64,000 bases of DNA from UBA4486 sp041984885 (GTDB lineage Bacteria; Pseudomonadota; Gammaproteobacteria; Eutrophobiales; Eutrophobiaceae), in contig JBHIXH010000001.1 in NCBI GenBank assembly GCA_041984885.1, positions 78,435 to 142,434 on the forward strand. Reading direction: 5' to 3'. Positions within the stretch are counted from its first letter, which is position 1. Each line of letters starts with the position of its first letter. Below the pieces are notes generated by a model. The model was not told the DNA's origin, did not search any database, and saw only the letters and a list, made by a program, of their open reading frames with translations. The translations under genes were made by a program, and so were the position numbers. Below are positions 52,316 to 60,427 of the stretch, in pieces.

Positions 52316-53194
52316 TTAATTTAACAACGTCCGGGCACTGTCAATACAACTTGAGTAATACGCCTGACCAAACAGGTTCAGGTGATTCAGTTCATGGTAC
52401 AGCCGATACAAACAAATACGCTGTTCTGCTCCAGGCTGAAATGGCCATACTTCATTATAGGCCTGTTCGCAGGCTGTGCCGAAACCGCCGAACATACGCA
52501 TCATGCCTATTTCGACTTCACGATGACCATAGTAACTGGCGGGATCAAAAATGATCGGCTGACCCTGCTCATCACTGCCGGCATTACCGGACCATAAATC
52601 TCCGTGCAGCAGCACTGCCGGTTCCGTGATCGGACCGATTAACTCCGGCAATCGATTTAATAACTGCTCACCCAGTTGCAATAACGGATCATCCGTTTTG
52701 CATCGCCGGGAATAGAGCTCGAGTTGCCAGCCGAGCCGATGGTCACGCCAGAACGATAACCAGTCATCTGTCCAGTCATTCGGTTGCGGCGTCAGCCCGA
52801 TGTAGTTATCACACTGGAAACCAAACTGATCCAGTTGCGTTGACTGATGCAGCGAGGCCAGTTGTCTACCGATGGTTTGATGCCAGTTATCGGCGGGGGG
52901 AGCCGCTTGAAAATATTCGAGCACGAGGAAGTCATCACCACTCGCGATCGGTTGCGGTACCCGAATCGTATTCGTGTCATAAATGAGTTTCAGAGCGATG
53001 TACTCGGCAGTAAACAGGTTCGGCATCTGCCGGGCACGGGCATGGGTTTTAACAAAATACCGGCGGCCATCCGTTAATGTGACCACGCGGCTGTCGTTGA
53101 TGCAGCCGCCATACACAGCATCGCTGCTTGTCAGCTTTGCCCGTTCACCACTCGCATCCGTAATTGCCGACTCGATACGAGCTTGCAGGTTCAT
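52316..53194 (-). CDS. fructosamine kinase-family protein
   Basis: From the ATG at 53194 it has 292 residues, giving an ATGA overlap with the phosphatase gene. It has the APH-like kinase fold: GGCINDSRVVTLTDGRRYFVKTH (ATP-binding Lys), ASLHQSTQLDQFGF, LLHGDLWSGN (catalytic Asp) and IIFDPASYYGHREVEIGM (metal Asp). It phosphorylates ketosamines for deglycation; bacterial members prefer small ribulosamine or fructosamine compounds. Confidence 0.9.
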   Translation of the reverse strand: MNLQARIESAITDASGERAKLTSSDAVYGGCINDSRVVTLTDGRRYFVKTHARARQMPNLFTAEYIALKLIYDTNTIRVPQPIASGDDFLVLEYFQAAPPADNWHQTIGRQLASLHQSTQLDQFGFQCDNYIGLTPQPNDWTDDWLSFWRDHRLGWQLELYSRRCKTDDPLLQLGEQLLNRLPELIGPITEPAVLLHGDLWSGNAGSDEQGQPIIFDPASYYGHREVEIGMMRMFGGFGTACEQAYNEVWPFQPGAEQRICLYRLYHELNHLNLFGQAYYSSCIDSARTLLN

Positions 53195-53697
53195 TGTTTT
53201 GCTCGCAATAAATCCTGGCAATGTTGCAACATGGCCGGACAGGCCTGTTCGATCATGTCGAGTACCTGTTCAAAACCGTCTGTTCCGCCATAGTAGGGAT
53301 CCGGCACCGAACGACCGATACGTTCATCATTTGCATCAGCAAGAAAACTGCCGAGCATACGAATGTGATCCTGTTGACCACCGGCAAGGTGTTCCAGTTC
53401 AGCCAGGTTGTCGTCGTCCATAGCGACAATCAATGCAAACGTGTTGATGTCGTCGCGTGTGACCTGACGCGCGATTGAGTCCAGGGAATAACCCCGTCGC
53501 GACGCCGCCAGTTGCATACGGTGATCGGCCGGATTACCGGTGTGATAGGCAATTGTACCGGCTGAATCAATCACGATTTGATCTTTTAACCCGTGTTGTT
53601 CCACATGATGACGAAACACGCCTTCGCCGGTTGGCGAGCGGCAAATGTTGCCCATACAGACGAACAGGACACTGACTTGAGATGCGTTTGCTTTCAT
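53191..53697 (-). CDS. low-molecular-weight protein tyrosine phosphatase
   Basis: From the ATG at 53697 it has 168 residues; a GTG at 53727 is less likely. It has the P-loop VLFVCMGNICRSPTGEGV (C-x4-CR-S) near residue 15 and the general acid in VPDPYYGGTDGFEQV. It dephosphorylates Tyr-P proteins or, by its pairing with a fructosamine kinase, perhaps small phospho-sugars. The two genes overlap by 4 bp, a recurrent arrangement. Confidence 0.92.
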   Translation of the reverse strand: MKANASQVSVLFVCMGNICRSPTGEGVFRHHVEQHGLKDQIVIDSAGTIAYHTGNPADHRMQLAASRRGYSLDSIARQVTRDDINTFALIVAMDDDNLAELEHLAGGQQDHIRMLGSFLADANDERIGRSVPDPYYGGTDGFEQVLDMIEQACPAMLQHCQDLLRAKQ

Positions 53698-53732
53698 AAT
53701 CCGATTACTGTTTTTTAAATGTTGCACGATTA

Positions 53733-54329
53733 ATGATAAAACCGTTCTCTCAGGCCTGTGTCAATAACCGTGAGCCGATTCTTGCGGTCATTCGCAACGT
53801 CTGGACGCAACCCTGTACCGTGCTGGAAATCGGCTCCGGTACCGGCCAGCATGCAGTGTATTTTGCCGAACACCTGCCGCATCTTGTCTGGCAACCTTCG
53901 GATAGAGCGCAGCATATCGCGGGCATGCAATTATGGTTTGACGACGCCGGATTTAACAACCTGCTGTCGCCGCTGGTTCTCGATGTCGAGGAGGACGACT
54001 GGCCCTTGTCAGAAATGGAGGCGGTATTCACTGCGAACACGTTGCATATCATGAGCTGGTATCACGTCTCCTGTTTTTTCAGACAACTGGGTCGACTGTT
54101 GCAACCACACGGTGTGTTCGTCAGCTATGGGCCTTTTAATAAAAACGGGGATTACACCAGCGACAGTAACGCGAGGTTTGATCTCTGGTTAAAACAACAG
54201 GATGCGGAAAGCGCAATTCGACATCTAGAAGAACTGGTTCAGCTTGCTGCGGATAATAATCTGTCATTGCTGCAGGAAATCGACATGCCGGCGAACAACA
54301 AGATCCTCGTCTGGCAGGCTCACTCCTGA
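53733..54329 (+). CDS. DUF938 SAM-dependent methyltransferase-like protein
   Basis: This protein of 198 residues begins PFSQACVNNREPILAVIRN, with motif I VLEIGSGTGQHAVYFA and the DUF938 segments WQPSDRAQHIAGM, FTANTLHIMSW and GPFNKNGDYTSDSNARFD. The substrate is unknown. It is divergent from the phosphatase gene with only 35 bp between the chosen starts. Confidence 0.9.
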   Translation: MIKPFSQACVNNREPILAVIRNVWTQPCTVLEIGSGTGQHAVYFAEHLPHLVWQPSDRAQHIAGMQLWFDDAGFNNLLSPLVLDVEEDDWPLSEMEAVFTANTLHIMSWYHVSCFFRQLGRLLQPHGVFVSYGPFNKNGDYTSDSNARFDLWLKQQDAESAIRHLEELVQLAADNNLSLLQEIDMPANNKILVWQAHS

Positions 54330-54703
54330 CACGGATAATGCTTCGCCAGGATGGTATTTGCAGCAACCGCTGCATCCGCTTGAAGTAATTCGTTATCACC
54401 TTTTAAACCTTTGGTAACCAGCCTGGTTAACTCAACTTCGTCATACGAATCCGGCAGACACACCGCCGGCATTTCTACCGTTGTAAAATGACAGTCGCAC
54501 GGTGTCACGTACCAGTGGCAGACCATTGCCTCCGTGCCAACGTATTCACTTTTTAATGCGATCTGACAGGCCTGTAATAATTGCCTTCCCGAGATGGACT
54601 CCGAGCCAATGCCGTCAAAGGCCGGGGTTGCAGTTGTTGCCCATAGCAACAGACAGCCACCGGGCAGTAAACGTTGCAGGGCGTGATAAATAAACCTGAG
54701 CAT
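54320..54703 (-). CDS. exported protein resembling Rap1a/Tai immunity domain
   Basis: This protein of 127 residues has a signal peptide (LLPGGCLLLWATTATPAFD). It then has GRQLLQACQIAL, CHWYVTPCDC and VCLPDSYDEVELTRLVTKGL, and ends in ILAKHYPC. This cysteine spacing and the terminal FPC-like end are the pattern of Rap1a/Tai periplasmic proteins, some of which neutralise type VI amidase effectors. No effector gene is nearby, so immunity is not implied. The end overlaps DUF938 by 10 bp. Confidence 0.6.
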   Translation of the reverse strand: MLRFIYHALQRLLPGGCLLLWATTATPAFDGIGSESISGRQLLQACQIALKSEYVGTEAMVCHWYVTPCDCHFTTVEMPAVCLPDSYDEVELTRLVTKGLKGDNELLQADAAVAANTILAKHYPCQE

Positions 54704-54746
54704 TGGATTACTTTAACGCTTGACGGGCCGTTTGTATGCTCTTATT

Positions 54747-54764
54747 CTACCTACCAGTAGGTAG
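54747..54764. promoter_or_regulatory. TetR-type operator
   Basis: CTACCTAC-CA-GTAGGTAG is a perfect 18-bp palindrome ending 5 bp before the tetR ATG at 54770. Binding there would block transcription or translation initiation of the tetR-MBL operon, i.e. autorepression. Confidence 0.85.
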
Positions 54765-54769
54765 ATAAC

Positions 54770-55342
54770 ATGTCAGGAACCAAAAACCAGATCTTGCAGA
54801 TCGCGACCCGCCTGGTGCAGGAAAATGGCTATAACGCGTTCAGTTTCAATGATATTTCGAATGAGCTCGGAATTCGCAAGGCCAGTATTCATTATCACTT
54901 TCCAACCAAGACCGACCTGGTGTTGACGATCGTCAGTCACTATCGAGAACGTCACAACCTTGCCCTGCAACAGATTGAAGTCGAATCCGGTTCGGCCATC
55001 GACAAGATGAGAAAGTTCGCTGACCTGTTTGTGCAGACACTGGGCGATAATTATTTGATGTGCCCGAGCGGTATGCTGGCCAGTGACGTCAGTGTCCTGC
55101 CTGAACCGGTGTTGGAACAGGTACAGGGTTTCTTTCTCGATAGTGAGCAATGGTTGAGCCGGGTATTGAAAGAAGGCGTCGATGACGGCCAGTTCAAGTT
55201 GACCGGCAAGATCCAGGATCATGCCCGCACATTATTCTCCTCGTTTGAAGGCGCCTTGCTGGCAGCACGCGCGTTTACGGATCAACGCCGCCTGACGATG
55301 GCGACAAAACAAATCATTAATTCAATTCTGGCAAAACACTAA
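54770..55342 (+). CDS. TetR-family transcriptional repressor
   Basis: This protein of 190 residues has the HTH at residues 5-50 (NQILQIATRLVQENGYNAFSFNDISNELGIRKASIHYHF) and a C-terminal ligand domain with a Cys near residue 97 (YLMCPSGMLA). That Cys could make it redox- or electrophile-responsive, as in NemR-like proteins. It is followed 10 bp later by the MBL hydrolase gene and preceded by an 18-bp palindrome. Confidence 0.92.
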   Translation: MSGTKNQILQIATRLVQENGYNAFSFNDISNELGIRKASIHYHFPTKTDLVLTIVSHYRERHNLALQQIEVESGSAIDKMRKFADLFVQTLGDNYLMCPSGMLASDVSVLPEPVLEQVQGFFLDSEQWLSRVLKEGVDDGQFKLTGKIQDHARTLFSSFEGALLAARAFTDQRRLTMATKQIINSILAKH

Positions 55343-55352
55343 CAGGTAGACG

Positions 55353-56291
55353 ATGAGACGATTCACGATTCAATCAGCAATAACAGGTTTACTGTTATTA
55401 CTTAACCATACAGTGCAGGCATCTGAAGGCAGCGTTACGGATTTTAATCTGACAGAGGTCGCTGCCGGTGTATTTGTCCACACCGGTGTGCATGTAAGTT
55501 TCGACGACCCCCAACACGATGATGTGGCCAATATCGGCTTTGTCGTCGGCGATGACTGCGTCGCCGTGATCGATACCGGAGGGTCAGTCAGGGTCGCACA
55601 GAATTTACTGCGGTCCATCAGGCAGAACACCGATAAACCGGTCTGTTATGTCATCAATACGCATGTGCACTTTGATCATGTACTCGGCAATGTCATCTTT
55701 CGCTCTGACCAGACACAGTTTGTCGGCCATGCCGACCTCGCTGATGCCATCGCTGCCAACCGGGAGTTTTTTATAGAGGAGTTCGGCGCTGATCTGGGCG
55801 AGTTTGCCAACAGCGATGGTATTGTGCCACCAGGCCTGTTAGTGGGGGATACGCTGGAACTTGACCTCGGTAACCGGCTCCTGACACTGAAAGCCTGGCC
55901 GACGGCACACAGTCACACCGATCTGACCGTGCTGGATAACACGACGAACACGATATGGTTATCCGATCTGCTGTTCACACAGCGCATTCCCGCACTTGAT
56001 GGCAAATTAAAAGGCTGGCTGGCAGTGATGGAACAACTGCGGCAAGAAACCTATACAACAATTATTCCCGGCCATGGTGCCGTTTCAAACAATTGGCCAG
56101 CTGTGCTGGATGCCCAGACCCGCTATCTGAACATGCTACTGAATCAGACACGCAGCAGGATCACCGAGGGTGCATTCATGGAAGATGTCATCGAAACGGT
56201 CGGCAAGGAAGAAAAATTAAACTGGCTGCTGCACGAACAGCATCATGGCCGCAATGTTTCCAAGGCGTTTACCGAGTTGGAGTGGGAGTAG
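55353..56291 (+). CDS. exported MBL-fold metallohydrolase (quinoprotein relay-type)
   Basis: This protein of 312 residues has a signal peptide (about residues 1-23). The zinc ligands are INTHVHFDHVLGN (H-x-H-x-D-H), AHSHTDLTV and IIPGHGAV. Overall it resembles the SoxH/'quinoprotein relay system zinc metallohydrolase' group, periplasmic enzymes often found beside PQQ-dependent dehydrogenases. It is in an operon with TetR and converges with a PqqU-like receptor, which strengthens a PQQ connection. The substrate is unknown. Confidence 0.82.
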   Translation: MRRFTIQSAITGLLLLLNHTVQASEGSVTDFNLTEVAAGVFVHTGVHVSFDDPQHDDVANIGFVVGDDCVAVIDTGGSVRVAQNLLRSIRQNTDKPVCYVINTHVHFDHVLGNVIFRSDQTQFVGHADLADAIAANREFFIEEFGADLGEFANSDGIVPPGLLVGDTLELDLGNRLLTLKAWPTAHSHTDLTVLDNTTNTIWLSDLLFTQRIPALDGKLKGWLAVMEQLRQETYTTIIPGHGAVSNNWPAVLDAQTRYLNMLLNQTRSRITEGAFMEDVIETVGKEEKLNWLLHEQHHGRNVSKAFTELEWE

Positions 56292-56316
56292 CCACGGCAT
56301 AAACCGTGGCAAACTG

Positions 56317-58437
56317 CTAGTAATCGAAATCGATGGCAAAGCCGGCGAACAGGTTTAATTCCGGTGCCGGCTCAAAAAACCGTCGGTTGCCCTCGTTGAC
56401 ACGCACGTTACCGAAATATTCCTGATCGAAAATATTGTTAATACCAATGAATGGATTAAATTTCGTGCCATTAGCGGAAACCCAGTCATATCCAAGCCGC
56501 AGGTTACCCAGCAGGTAATCGTTCGTCGTTTCGATCTGACGAATTAACACGCCCCGGCTGTCGATATACGTATTGTTCACATGGATTTCATCGACATATT
56601 GCAACTCGAACGCGGCGTAATAGCCTTCCGGTGCATAGTAGGCCAGTTCCGAGTAAACCACCTGTTGCGGAATGCCGGGGATCTCGTCACCGGCAAAGTT
56701 CGTTCCATTGACCAGCAGGTTTTCAAACTCAAAATCCGAATACGTATAGGCCAGACTTAGATCAAGACCCGGCAGAATTCGATAGGTCAGCGCCGCCTCA
56801 ACACCGAAGCGGTCGGTTTCACCGGCGTTGATGTAAAACGTCGAACCGCCGGCATTCAATCCGGCAGGTAATAATTCATCTTCTGTATCTATGTGAAAAA
56901 CCGAAAACTGGTAGGTAAGTTCAGCAGGTAGTACACCTTTGACGCCAATTTCATAGTTGGTCGACGTCTGCGAGTTCAGCGCCGTGTTGAATCCACCGGG
57001 CCCCACCGGTGAAGCAAATTCACGCGTGCTCGGTGTTTCAAATGAAGTCGCATAACTGACATACGGATTGATCGCCTCGTGTGCCTGCCATAACAAACCA
57101 ATCTGCGGACTCCACTCGCTGAATGTTACCGAACCGGACTGATCCGCATCCGCTAAAAAGAAGTCGGTAAATTCAAACTCGACCTCGTCATAACGAATAC
57201 CGGCGGTCAGTTGCAATGTGTCCGTAATATCGAATTCATTCTGCGCGTAAATACCCCAGTTAAACACATCCTCGTCCTGGTTCAGCGTTAACGGTCCGAC
57301 TGCAGAGAAATCACGGATGTTGGTGAAGTTGGCGCGTTCGTCCATCTGTGAATCGATATCAAAGCCAATCGTGAAACGGTTACGATGGCCGACGACAGCA
57401 TGAGAATTGACGTACTGCATGCCACCGCCGACAAAGAATCGATCCAGTCCAACGATGCCACCGGTGGCAAACGGTGCGCCGAAAGGCAGGTTTGAATCAA
57501 AGTCACGCAGCACATAATAATTTCGCGCGGTGATCTGCTGATACTCATCCAGTGTGTGTTTCAAAACAAAACCAAGCTGTTGCTGGGAAATGGCTTCGCC
57601 AGCATCAAAACGTACATTGTTACTCTGCGCTGCCGTTGAATCCGGTTCAAACGTGGTACAAAACGGTGTGGCAGAGAATGTACTGCACAAACCTCCCGGA
57701 TCATTCGCCTCGGGAGAATCCACCCAGTTAAACACTGTCGTCAGTTCCGTGTTTGCGCTGAGGTCATAGCGAAATTTCGAGTTCAGCAAGATGTTGTCTG
57801 ATTCACTCTGGGCGCGATAGCCGTCAATGTGAAATCGCGACAGACTGACCAGGTAATTCAGATCATTGTGTTGTCCGCCGGCCTTTACCTGCGCTTTCTT
57901 CATGCCATGCGACCCGAGCAGCATGCGACCGGAAACCTTATGCCCGATTGCCGGACCGTCTTCCGTATAGATATTCAACACGCCGCCGGAGGCCGTTCCA
58001 TAGATGGATGAAGAGGGTCCACGGATCACTTCTATGCTGCCGGTCGATCCGAGATCGATACTATCGACACCGCCCTGCCCGTCCGGCAATGTGTTCGGTA
58101 TACCGTCGACATAGATTCTGACGCCACGTATACCAAACGTTGAGCGTGATCCAAACCCGCGAATCGAGATGCGTAAATCCTGGTTAAAGTTGTAGCGGTT
58201 CGTGGAGAAGATACCGGGAATTTTATCAAGTGATTCATCCAGTCCGACCTGCTCGGTACCGAACTGGATATCGTCTATACCGACATAACCGACAGAGGCC
58301 GGAATTTCATATAAAGATTTATCAACGCGAGTGGCACTGACGGTGACATCAGATAATTTTTCGACGTTGTCAGCATTGACTATCGGAACGATTGTCAGAA
58401 TAGCCAGCAGTCCGATACCCGACCGGATAAGATTCAT
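56317..58437 (-). CDS. TonB-dependent receptor resembling the PQQ transporter PqqU (YncD)
   Basis: This protein of 706 residues has a signal peptide (residues 1-22). The plug has SDVTVSATRV, LRISIRGFGSRSTFGIRG, IYVDGIPNTLPDGQG and EVIRGPSSSIYG. The barrel ends NIFDQEYFGNVRVNEGNRRFFEPAPE and an aromatic terminus. The plug phrases RGFGSRST-GIRG and YVDGIP-T-PDGQG, VDSPEANDPGG in the barrel and the ending N-E-N-R-E-P-P match what I recall of E. coli YncD/PqqU. Uptake of PQQ is therefore the leading guess; a siderophore remains possible. Confidence 0.85.
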   Translation of the reverse strand: MNLIRSGIGLLAILTIVPIVNADNVEKLSDVTVSATRVDKSLYEIPASVGYVGIDDIQFGTEQVGLDESLDKIPGIFSTNRYNFNQDLRISIRGFGSRSTFGIRGVRIYVDGIPNTLPDGQGGVDSIDLGSTGSIEVIRGPSSSIYGTASGGVLNIYTEDGPAIGHKVSGRMLLGSHGMKKAQVKAGGQHNDLNYLVSLSRFHIDGYRAQSESDNILLNSKFRYDLSANTELTTVFNWVDSPEANDPGGLCSTFSATPFCTTFEPDSTAAQSNNVRFDAGEAISQQQLGFVLKHTLDEYQQITARNYYVLRDFDSNLPFGAPFATGGIVGLDRFFVGGGMQYVNSHAVVGHRNRFTIGFDIDSQMDERANFTNIRDFSAVGPLTLNQDEDVFNWGIYAQNEFDITDTLQLTAGIRYDEVEFEFTDFFLADADQSGSVTFSEWSPQIGLLWQAHEAINPYVSYATSFETPSTREFASPVGPGGFNTALNSQTSTNYEIGVKGVLPAELTYQFSVFHIDTEDELLPAGLNAGGSTFYINAGETDRFGVEAALTYRILPGLDLSLAYTYSDFEFENLLVNGTNFAGDEIPGIPQQVVYSELAYYAPEGYYAAFELQYVDEIHVNNTYIDSRGVLIRQIETTNDYLLGNLRLGYDWVSANGTKFNPFIGINNIFDQEYFGNVRVNEGNRRFFEPAPELNLFAGFAIDFDY

Positions 58438-58824
58438 ATTTTCCCCCAGATTTTTTAATTACTTCGAATATTCACCACGAAGTGGTGAGCAACACTGCTG
58501 ATGCTTGCAGCGATTTTTACACGATTGTAAAGAATACAGCATATTTTAACAGAGAATTCATCGAGTTGATTCTTCCAAGTCGTCCGCTGAAGCGGATTCC
58601 CGGTAGAAAACACTGCTGGCAGCCGTTTATTTAAATCAATTCGACACATTGACAAGCGAGTTGCCGTACAGAACTGCGTCACAATTCTTCTGTGAACTGG
58701 TTCGCACTTGGTTGGCGCCGGTTACCACTGGTCAGATGTTTAGCGCCACTAGTCTGAATTTATGTGTCATACATCATGTTTGTTGCTATAACTTTTGCAT
58801 AATCGGTGAAAAGAGGAAGGCGCA
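58438..58824. other. 387-bp divergent intergenic region
   Basis: It separates the TonB receptor from the 58825 gene. Apart from the inverted repeat at 58472-58488, I see no coding frame with a ribosome site. The last ~60 bp contain AT-rich, promoter-like sequence (TTGCTATAAC, GCATAAT) ahead of the small gene. Confidence 0.4.
58472..58488. promoter_or_regulatory. inverted repeat upstream of the TonB receptor
   Basis: TCACCAC-GAA-GTGGTGA is a perfect 7-bp-arm hairpin 34 bp upstream of the receptor ATG, with no T-tract. It would lie in the leader or promoter and could be an operator or a translation-control hairpin. Confidence 0.5.
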
Positions 58825-59037
58825 ATGGCAAAAGAAAACTTATATCGACGTATCCACGACGCAAGACAGATCGTCGAGCAACTGCACAACCTGTTGCATG
58901 AAGACGCGTTACATCGACTCGATTTGTATCAGGAATATGGCAAGGATGACAAGGCAGCGAAATGGTCGCCCGACCTGTATCATCGCTGTCAGTTAATTGA
59001 AGTGTTGAGAAAAAAACTGAACGAACCGATACACTAG
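58825..59037 (+). CDS. small hypothetical helical protein
   Basis: This protein of 70 residues is strongly helical and charged (YRRIHDARQIVEQLHNLLHEDALHRLDLYQEYG, then RCQLIEVLRKKLNEPIH). A strong ribosome site (AGAGGAAGG) lies 6-9 bp before the ATG, so I take it as real. No family is recognised. It is convergent with the ATPase gene. Confidence 0.6.
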   Translation: MAKENLYRRIHDARQIVEQLHNLLHEDALHRLDLYQEYGKDDKAAKWSPDLYHRCQLIEVLRKKLNEPIH

Positions 59038-59054
59038 CCTTCGCCTGGACAGGA

Positions 59055-60236
59055 TTACTCGTTGATAATGTCGGATAGTATCAATGAGTATTGACTGTCG
59101 AGCGAGGCTACCAGTTTTCCGGTTGTATGATCGGATTCAACCTCTCCCCAACTATTGAACAAACGCGAGAAAAAACCTTCCTGCCGGGGCATTTCTGCTG
59201 CCGCTGTTTTCTGTTCCACTGCCACAGTTTCGACCGGCTGGACTGGCAGTTCCCTTGTCTGCGATTGACCACGCTTTTGACCGGCAACCGGTTTGATGAC
59301 CTTGCCGGTACCGGGTAAATTCAAGGCGACGGTTTGTCGGGTCGGCGCTGACATTGCCTGTGCCGATTTCTTTGTGTAATCCTCGTTCATTGCTGAATAC
59401 ACGCCACTGAACACCAGTAAACACAGCGGGGCAGCAACCGCAAGGCGCAGCCACTGTTTGTGTGACTCACCCTGTACCTGGTATTGCTGCATGATTCGCC
59501 TGGCGGGCGCATGAATTGCACCGGGCAAGCCCACCGACTCACGAAAAATTTGCTCGACCGCCACATCATCAAACGGATCTTCAATACATTCACCGCACAG
59601 GCCAAGACGATATTCCAGGTACTTGTGCGTTTGCTGCAGGGATAAAATCGGTAATCGAAAGTGATGATAACGCTGCGGGATTAATTCGCGCAGATTCGGG
59701 TCTTTCAGTTTTTCATCCATGTTGACGTCAGCAAACAGGACAAACCGGTAGTGCACATCCTGTTGGCGATCGGCAGCCAGTTGCAATGCAAACCTTAACG
59801 TATCCGGTGGCAGCAGGTGGGCATCATCAATAATCACAACTGGCGTACGGCCGTTGCGTGCAAACAATTGTAAAAAATCCTTTAACAGGGACACGGCCTG
59901 CGTCTGGACAAATTGACGTTCCGGAAAATGCTGGCGAATAATCTGAAACGCCAGCGTTTCCCGATCCATTTCACGGTGACCCTGTACATGACCGACAAAC
60001 CAGTTCGGGCCTTTAATATAGGCGAGGTACCGCGACAGGACAGACTTGCCCGCATCCTTCGGCGCGGTCGCAACGACCAGCTGGTCACTGGAATCGACCG
60101 CTGCCTTGATCTGATCCAGGCAATGGATCATGTCGTGGGTCAGGAATACTTTCTGTCGGGGGAAGTCAGCCGGGAACGGATCTTTATCCAATCCGAACTT
60201 TTGATAATACCGGTAGCCGGTAAACGAAAGTCTCAT
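59055..60236 (-). CDS. membrane-anchored ExeA/GspA-like AAA ATPase
   Basis: This protein of 393 residues has the typical start YYQKFGLDKDPFPADFP. Walker A is VATAPKDAGKSVLSRY, Walker B is PVVIIDDAHLLPP, and the sensor region is RFVLFADVNM. One membrane helix lies near residue 285 (LAVAAPLCLLVFSGVYS), followed by a ~90-residue probably periplasmic tail without a recognisable peptidoglycan-binding or SPOR domain. It resembles DamX/MshM/ExeA proteins. The tail is shorter than usual, so the envelope partner is unclear. Confidence 0.82.
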   Translation of the reverse strand: MRLSFTGYRYYQKFGLDKDPFPADFPRQKVFLTHDMIHCLDQIKAAVDSSDQLVVATAPKDAGKSVLSRYLAYIKGPNWFVGHVQGHREMDRETLAFQIIRQHFPERQFVQTQAVSLLKDFLQLFARNGRTPVVIIDDAHLLPPDTLRFALQLAADRQQDVHYRFVLFADVNMDEKLKDPNLRELIPQRYHHFRLPILSLQQTHKYLEYRLGLCGECIEDPFDDVAVEQIFRESVGLPGAIHAPARRIMQQYQVQGESHKQWLRLAVAAPLCLLVFSGVYSAMNEDYTKKSAQAMSAPTRQTVALNLPGTGKVIKPVAGQKRGQSQTRELPVQPVETVAVEQKTAAAEMPRQEGFFSRLFNSWGEVESDHTTGKLVASLDSQYSLILSDIINE

Positions 60237-60427
60237 CAGCTGTCTGGGTCGCAGGTTTATACAAGTTTAGCCAGTCCGGTTTAATATTTCAATATTAAGT
60301 AGTTACGAATTTTTCACAGAACTGGCATGATAAAACCCTCGTAAATCAAATATGATTCACAGGCGCTGAGTCACTGCGGACAAATCGATTAGAATAGCGA
60401 CCAAAATAATAACCCTGCTAAACAAGA

